A stretch of 64,000 nt of DNA from Pseudomonas sp. RIT-PI-AD. Its GTDB lineage: Bacteria > Pseudomonadota > Gammaproteobacteria > Pseudomonadales > Pseudomonadaceae. The stretch is taken from assembly GCF_025642785.1 (NCBI RefSeq), contig NZ_JANZKU010000010.1:1-64000 (forward strand), read 5' to 3'. The notes beneath the pieces are model-generated. The model saw nothing but the letters and a program-made list of their open reading frames with translations, was not told where the DNA came from and did not search any database. This document shows positions 63,695-64,000 of this stretch, piece by piece (the stretch's first letter is position 1; each line of letters starts with the position of its first letter). A program made the position numbers and the translations under genes.

Positions 63695-64000
63695 GTGGAT
63701 CTCTATACCTATTACCGCTCGACCTCTTCCTACCGGGTGCGCATCGCACTCGGCTTGAAAGGCTTGGACTACCAAGCCCTGCCGGTGAACCTGATCGCCA
63801 ATGGCGGTGAACACCGCCAGGCGGCGTATCGCGCCCTCAATCCCCAGGGACGCGTGCCGGCGCTGCGCACCGACGGTGGCGAACTGCTGATCCAGTCCCC
63901 GGCGATCATCGAATACTTGGAAGAGGCTTTCCCCAACCCTTCCCTGCTTCCCGGCGATCTCGTCGCCCGCGCCCGCCACCGGCAGGTGGCCGCCCTGATC
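63695..64000 (+). CDS. maiA: Maleylacetoacetate isomerase, zeta-class GST (5' part)
   Basis: The first 102 codons of a zeta-class glutathione S-transferase run off the window. The N terminus DLYTYYRSTSSYRVRIALG has the catalytic SSxSxRVR-type motif; KGLDYQALPVNLI, NPQGRVPALRT and LIQSPAIIEYLEE complete the thioredoxin-like domain. The enzyme isomerises maleylacetoacetate in tyrosine and homogentisate breakdown. It starts at GTG 63695 with GAGGGA upstream; an ATG seven bases earlier is out of frame. The 3' part is missing only because the window ends. Confidence 0.88.
   Translation, partial: MDLYTYYRSTSSYRVRIALGLKGLDYQALPVNLIANGGEHRQAAYRALNPQGRVPALRTDGGELLIQSPAIIEYLEEAFPNPSLLPGDLVARARHRQVAALI

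Overview
The window is a GC-rich (roughly two-thirds G+C) gammaproteobacterial chromosome segment carrying the replication origin of a Pseudomonas. The order glmS-glmR-glmU-atpCDGAHFEBI-parB-parA-rsmG-mnmG-[insert]-mnmE-yidC-yidD-rnpA-rpmH-oriC-dnaA-dnaN-recF-gyrB is the classic Pseudomonas origin region. The proteins (DnaA, MnmG, AtpI, RnpA) look closest to the P. aeruginosa group but differ too much from what I recall of PAO1 to be that strain, so a relative in the wider P. aeruginosa / nitroreducens / citronellolis lineage is the best guess (inference).

Layout. (1) 1-9.1 kb: a HutC-like GntR repressor; a DctB/MifS-type sensor kinase with a DctD/MifR-type sigma54 activator; an alpha-ketoglutarate permease behind a clear sigma54 promoter with two upstream activator sites; a divergent SDR/LysR pair; a CobW-family metallochaperone GTPase divergent from a six-cysteine periplasmic protein. 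(2) 9.1-12.5 kb: an 855-bp gene-free stretch with a near-perfect parS palindrome, then a four-gene operon (unknown protein, DUF465, DUF3182, alpha/beta hydrolase). (3) 12.8-25.1 kb: a complete-looking Wzx/Wzy polysaccharide locus in three opposed transcription units: UDP-L-amino-sugar synthesis from UDP-GlcNAc (FnlA-, RmlD- and FnlC-like), two GT4 and two GT2 transferases, a sugar epimerase, Wzz, Wzy and Wzx, but no initiating transferase. (4) 25.5-31.5 kb: a visibly lower-GC cassette (LysR regulator, Old Yellow Enzyme, two pirins, an isochorismatase-like hydrolase) and an SDR/HxlR pair. (5) 31.9-36.5 kb: glmS with an unoccupied Tn7 attachment site, glmR, a small P-loop kinase and glmU, together supplying UDP-GlcNAc. 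(6) 36.7-43.9 kb: the complete F1Fo ATP synthase operon with a recognisable sigma70 promoter and terminator. (7) 44.0-48.2 kb: parB, parA, rsmG, mnmG. (8) 48.2-52.8 kb: an AT-rich, DnaA-box-bearing region next to mnmG (the second Pseudomonas origin-like region), followed by an iron-signalling trio (Fur box, ECF sigma, FecR anti-sigma, TonB receptor with STN domain) sitting between mnmG and mnmE. (9) 52.8-64 kb: mnmE, yidC, yidD, rnpA, rpmH, oriC, dnaA, dnaN, recF (containing two parS sites), gyrB, and the 5' part of a maleylacetoacetate isomerase gene cut by the window end.

How the parts relate. The right half is housekeeping: replication initiation, segregation (ParABS with sites in recF and a probable distant site at 9.1 kb), energy supply, tRNA modification and membrane-protein insertion. 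The left half is accessory: dicarboxylate sensing and uptake, surface polysaccharide, and an electrophile/redox cassette, all to the left of the glmS/attTn7 boundary. I see no CRISPR array, tRNA, rRNA, intact insertion sequence or prophage. The strongest leads for something less described are the polysaccharide locus with its cupin-less reductase, the DUF3182 operon, the OYE/pirin cassette and the remote parS-like site.
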